The notes beneath the pieces were generated by a model. It saw nothing but the letters and a program-made list of their open reading frames with translations, was not told the origin of the DNA and did not search any database. Positions 59,475 through 64,000 of a stretch of DNA of 64,000 nucleotides are shown here, piece by piece. Both the position numbers and the translations under genes were made by a program. Position 1 is the first letter of the stretch. Each line of letters begins with the position of its first letter. This stretch comes from Boswellia sacra (taxonomy: Eukaryota; Streptophyta; Magnoliopsida; Sapindales; Burseraceae), in NCBI GenBank assembly GCA_013180625.2, contig SNVD02000403.1:62001-126000 (forward strand), given 5' to 3'.

Positions 59475-61027
59475 GGTGTAGTTGTGGCTTCATGTGGAGG
59501 TGACTGTGTTGACAGTGTAGAGTCATGATATTCTGTTTCAGGGACTAGACAAACATGAGGTTCTGCCTCGCAATTGGTGAAGACAATTTCATCTCGGTTT
59601 CTACTTGTTGTGGTTTATCTCACAAGCATTCATCTCTTAGAGCTGGTGCTGTTGATTCAATTTTCTTCTTCCTTTTGTCAAGTGGTTTCTTCACCAATTT
59701 AACCTTCTTCTTTTCTTTCAATCCCTTTGCTGTCGTCCTGAAATTATTTTTCTTTTTCTTCTTCTCTACTGTTATGTCTATCTCAATAGCAGTTTATTCA
59801 GTTGGATATTCTGCAGGTATTGGCTCAGTTGCTTAAAGCAGTGGTGCATCAGTTTCTCGTATGTGCTTTATAGACTTCTCAGGAATCACATTTTTAGTTT
59901 CCAAGGGCTGTGATTCTTCTGCAGCACCAGATTATCCTGCAAACTTGACCTCCAAAACATATTGTTTTTCTTTGATGTCTTTAAGATCCTGCACAATATC
60001 AATCAAGACAGAATTTATCAAAGCAAGTTGTTCTTCTACGTTGCTCATGGGATGTTTCTGGACTCTCCTTGGTTTGGGTTCAGGTGCTGGCATATCAGAT
60101 TTATCATGTAAGCGATGCAAAAAACCTTTTGTGATTGACTTGGTCAAAATTTCAGTATGTTCTTTGGTACTTATAGGGATACCAATTTGTGCTAAAATTC
60201 CTTGAATTAAACAAGGAAAGACAAGTAAATGGTAATCAGACTTATATGGAGCAATGTGAACAATCATTCTATAAGCCAATAAACCAAAATTAATAGGTCT
60301 GTTGGTGCCCAAACAGAACAAAAACTTCACTCTATCTTCCCTGACTTGATTTTAGTGTGATGAGGGAAACCAGTTAAATTGTGCAATTTTATGCAGCACC
60401 CTATACTTCTTTTTTAGATATTGTTGGCTAATACCATCCCTCAGTTTCCATTCTATGTCCCATCGACCAGTCAACTCTTTAATCACTACTGCCATATCAA
60501 AATTCTCATCCAAAGAGTGCAAACTACCTATTGATATGTCAAAGAATGTGTTCATGATATTCAGTGAGAATTTCACAAACTTTCCTCTACAATATACTCT
60601 ATGATAATGATAACTTTTTGGATCATCAACGGAAGTAGAGATATTGGCATAAAACTCCTAAATTAACGACTTCATAGGGGGTAGGAAATTGTTTACTGTA
60701 CGAGTCTAGTATATAGACTCAAGAAGCTTAGTTGTTGAAGTCGATCAGCTTCACTGGCCTTTCTATCTATAATTTCCTTTTTGAAGTGTACTTCAAGAAT
60801 TTCTGCTTGACAGCTACTATAAGGAATTTTTTGAATTTCAGTTTCACCTTGTTTTTCATCTTCTTGACTGGAATCAATTCGTCTTCACTCATAGCAGGAT
60901 CAATCGGGATCTCTGCATAAGGTTGTTGTTAATGAGACGACTGTAAACTGTCACTACTGTTGTAACCAGAGATGGTTTGAGAAGATGAGGAACTATTGGT
61001 CTTTGAAGAATCAGAGGTGGTCACCAT

Positions 61028-61840
61028 TGTTAGGGTTTCAAGTCTGCAAAGGTTTTCTCAGAATAGAGAGAAGCATGGCGAGAGAGAGTGGTGAAACTGT
61101 TGATTGAGTATGGTATGAACAAGAAGAGCCCTAACTGTTTTTCATAATATATTTGGCTAAATTTTTAAAATATTTTTTCCCACAAAATTTAATTTTAAAA
61201 CCTTTTCCAAAACCGCTTAATAAATATCATTAATGAACAAGAATTCAAAATTTGATTTCCATAAGCATAAGGAATTCTAATAGAGTTAGGATTCCTACCA
61301 CTGAATTTTCTCCCCCTTAATTCAATAAAGCTGACATGGCAATTTGATACATAGACACACAAGATAAGTCAAATTTTGGATAGGCACAAAGAGTATCGTA
61401 TGATATGAAAAACATAACTGAAAACAGTAAAATTTAACATAACAACAATATATGAACATCATATGAATCATTCTAAGAAAACATATTTCAGAGCTATTTA
61501 TTACTTTCTCAACATGAAAGCTGTTTTCATTTTTCTTTTCAATTGATTAAGATATCAAAAATATTATTTTGACATATTAAGAACTAATCCTATTGGATTA
61601 TAAAAACAGTAGCTTTCACACAATATAAAGGTAGCCCTTTTCATTTGAGTGGGTGACCTCAAATGATGGCTTTCACACATCATATAATGGTAGCCCTCTC
61701 TTTATTTTTCATTTTAAACCAGTATCATATCATTCACACAATTTTTATATTAGAGCTCACACATGCTAAATTAGAAGAAAACTTATGATATTGCAGATAT
61801 AATTAATATATATAATAGCAAGCAGTATTTATTCAGAAAA
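61028..61840 (-). other. Element D spacer between pol and the env-like ORF
   Basis: AT-rich non-coding sequence, with an AAGGGGGAG tract on the minus strand (61310-61318). Near 61610-61710 two imperfect copies of a short block share AGTAGCTTTCACAC/GATGGCTTTCACAC, ATATAA and GGTAGCCCT. Confidence 0.6.
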
Positions 61841-63240
61841 CTAACAGATGCCTAAGGCCTTTCTTAGATTTTCAAATCTTGTTGTATCCAATATCTTAGT
61901 GAATAAGTCAGCTAATTGTTTATCAGTGGAGATGTGTTCAATATTTATCACCTTAGACTCTACAAGTTCTCTCATAAAATGATATCTTATGTCAACGTGT
62001 TTTGCTCTAAAATGCTGAACAGAATTTTTGGAAATGTTTATAACACTAGTATTATCACAAAACATAGTTATAGGTTTTTGTTCAATACCATAATCACTCA
62101 ACATTTGCTTCATCCATAGTAGTTGTGTGCAACAACTTCCTGCTGCTATGTATTCAGCTTCAGCAGTAGACAAATAAATAGAATTCTGCTTTTTACTGTG
62201 CCAAGAAACTAAGTTAGTACCAAGGTAAAAACATACTTCTGATGTACTTTTCCTGTTATCTGCATTTCTTGCCCAGTCAGCATCACTAAACCCTACAAGA
62301 TAATCATTTGTATCTTTAGAAAACCATATTCCATAATCATGAGTTCCATGTACATGCCTGATGATTCTTTTAGTTGCTGTCAGATATGATTCTTTAGAAT
62401 TTGCTTGAAATCTTGCACAAAGTCCTACACTAAAGCAAAAGTTTGGTCTACTTACTGTGAGGTATAATAAACTGCCAATAATACTTCTATACAAACTTAT
62501 GTCAACCTCTTTTCCTGTATTGTCTTTTGAAAGTTTCAGGTTAGTACTGATAGGAGTTTTCATTAGTTTTGCATTCTCAAGCCCAAATTTCTTTACAAGA
62601 ATTTTAGCATATTTTGATTAAGATATGAATATCCGATCATTCATTTGCTTAACCTGCAATCCAATAAAGAAATTTAAGTCTCATACCATGCTCATCTCAA
62701 ACTCTTCCTGCATCAACTTAAAAAACTCATTAGTTTTGCTTTTGTTAGTTGATCCAAAAACAATATCATCAACATATATTTGAGAAACAATAAAATAGTC
62801 AGATGCATGTTTGATAAACAAAGTCTTATCATTGCTACCTCTTTTATATCCTCTGTTGATCAAAAAATTTGTCAACCTTTCATACCAAGCTCTAGGAGCT
62901 TGTTTCAAACCATATAAAGCTTTGTGTAATTTGTATACAAAATCAGGATGTTTATGATCTTCAAAACCCTTAGGCTGTTCAACAAAGACTTCTTCATTAA
63001 GATAGCCATTTAAAAATGCTGTTTTAACATCCATTTGGTACGATTTAAAATCAAGCAAACAAGCAATTACAAGTAGTAATCTGATTGACTCAAGTCTAGC
63101 TACTGGTGCAAAGGTTTCATCAAAGTCTATGCCTTCTACTTGTTTGTAACCTTGTGCTACTAGCATAGCATTATTTCTTACTACTTGTCCACTTTCATCA
63201 GTTTTATTTTTGAATATCCATTTAGTTCCAATGACATTTC
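61841..63240 (-). pseudogene. Element D reverse transcriptase and RNase H (copia)
   Basis: [53 protein letters not shown] and the catalytic YVDD box (63166-62681). After a stop where a Gly is usual and a second stop near 62619, the same frame continues from 62563 with SLLYLTVSRPNFCFSVGLCA. RNase H follows: FSDADWARNADNRKSTS, AEAEYIAA, CDNTSVINISKNSVQHFRAK and DLFTKILDT, ending at the stop at 61841. The sequence is well conserved. Upstream (63240-63170) the linker reads NGY-KIK and VRNNAM. Confidence 0.93.
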
Positions 63241-64000
63241 TATTTTATGGTCTAAGAACTAATTCCCATAAGTCATTTCTTTTAAACTGATTAAGTTTAT
63301 CTTGCATTGCCTGCAAACATCTTCTTTTAAAGCTTCTTTCACATTTTTTGGTTCAACTAATGAAACATAACATGCAAATCTTACCTGATTCCTTACCTTG
63401 CTCCTAGTTTTCATCATGCCATCGAGTATTCCAATGATAAAGCTGGTTAGATGCGCCTTCTGAATCTAAGTGGCTGTATCTTTTCTTTCATCTTCATTCT
63501 TGATTGGGTTTTTGTTTAGCTTTGAGTTGTCAGTTGTCATTGTTGTGTCTGATGTAACAGCAGTTGCTTCCTCTTTCACAACAAAATCATCTTCATTATT
63601 GTTGCTATCAGAATCTGATTTTTCTGTATCTTCTGTAAAGCTGGTTATGTTTTTCTCTTGTGAGTACTTTGCATAATCATCCAGATCATCAATTACTACG
63701 TTTGCAGATTCTATGACTGCCTCAGTTCGAACTTATATACTCGAAAAGCCTTGCTATTTTGAACATATCCCACAAAAACTCCTTCATCACTCCTTGGATC
63801 TAATTTACCTGCATCCAAAGACATGAAAATATTTTAAATTAAGTTTTCTTCCTTTCAAAATTTCATAAGGTGTTTGGTTAGTGCCAGGTCCTAGAAAAAC
63901 TCTATTTGAAATGTAACAAGCAATGCTTATTGCTTCAGCCCATAGCCTTTTGGTCAACTTTTTGCTATTGAGCATCACTCTAGCCATCTTTTGAAGAGTT
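63241..64000 (-). pseudogene. Element D integrase C-terminal part and linker, cut by the window edge
   Basis: 63987-63805 reads MLNSKKLTKRLWAEAISIAC, YISNRVFLGP and TPYEILKGRKLNLKYFHVFG: the end of a copia integrase core. The frame differs from that of RT, and 63804-63241 has frame changes. It includes a recognisable linker (RFACYVSLVEPKNVKEAL near 63400-63330). The rest of the integrase and gag lies beyond the window. Confidence 0.85.

Larger units (their letters stand above)
50699..61027 (-). pseudogene. Element D env-like third ORF, interrupted by gypsy B
   Basis: The start ATG at 61027 opens a Ser/Thr-rich N-terminus (MVTTSDSSKT). The ORF then runs, with stops and a frameshift, to 59475, is cut by gypsy B, and resumes at 51041 to the stop at 50699; about 1.9 kb in total. 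The middle (60650-60180) resembles the plant transposon protein domain found in Sirevirus env-like ORFs: VYCRGKFVKFS, VLHKIAQFNWFPSSH, and the GTNRPINFGLLAY stretch. A Lys-rich tract (near 59700-59780) and a Pro/Thr-rich end (50750-50900) follow. Its role in Sireviruses is not established. It cannot be expressed here. Confidence 0.72.
41226..64000 (-). mobile_element. Sirevirus-type Ty1/copia element D, truncated by the window edge
   Basis: The 3' LTR (41226-50162, holding gypsy A) is followed on the minus strand's upstream side by purine tracts, an env-like ORF (61027-50699, holding gypsy B), RNase H and RT (63166-61841), and the integrase C-terminal part at the right edge. Copia gene order, an extra ORF after pol and several AAGGGGGAG tracts (50532-50540, 50658-50666, 61310-61318) are the marks of Sireviruses (SIRE/Maximus lineage). 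The left flank 41221-41225 is TTATG; its partner is outside the window. Confidence 0.88.

Noticed and set aside
59555..60205. Plus-strand ORFs at 59555-59836 and 59861-60205
   Set aside because: Antisense shadows of the env-like ORF of element D; Phe- and Ser-rich translation of its Lys-rich tract.

Overview
The window is nuclear DNA of a flowering plant, most likely a eudicot. It is AT-rich, the host genes have GT-AG introns, there is a NAC transcription factor, and most of the sequence is plant LTR retrotransposons and hAT transposons. The genus cannot be told from the sequence alone.

Layout. 1-2.4 kb: 5' part of a dihydroxyacetone kinase gene (minus strand, seven exons, running off the left edge). 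5.0-8.3 kb: a complete three-exon NAC gene (minus strand). These are the only host genes I can support. 2.4-4.6 kb and 8.4-11.6 kb are AT-rich intergenic DNA. Everything from about 11.6 kb to the right edge is a stack of transposable elements.

First stack (11.6-41.1 kb). The outermost layer is a decayed Ty1/copia element E (minus). A hAT DNA transposon (13089-35878, 8-bp target duplication GCCATATA at both ends) inserted into its protease region. The hAT transposase gene was later hit by a tRNA-type SINE and a hAT MITE. Between the transposase and the far hAT end sits an old Ty3/gypsy element C (17955-32643, plus). C in turn holds a hAT MITE and a solo copia LTR in its 5' LTR, a third MITE in its tail, and a decayed intron-less fragment of a LOG-type cytokinin-activating enzyme gene between pol and the 3' LTR. 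Further MITEs (33.0, 35.9 and 36.7 kb) and a solo LTR in copia gag (38.6-40.0 kb) complete this stack.

Second stack (41.2 kb to the right edge). A Sirevirus-type Ty1/copia element D (minus) has an env-like third ORF between pol and the 3' LTR and several AAGGGGGAG purine tracts. Two related Tekay/Del-like gypsy elements are inserted in it in opposite orientations: A (41956-49996, plus, TSD GATAC), lacking the integrase core, inside the D LTR; and B (51047-59474, minus, TSD GGTGT) inside the env-like ORF. B keeps its whole gag-pol in one frame and is interrupted only by eight stop codons, all explained by C-to-T or G-to-A changes.

Most notable: the captured LOG fragment; tandem hairpin units with compensatory changes in the A and B LTRs; the hAT split over 22.8 kb; and the CAG-to-TAG decay of B.
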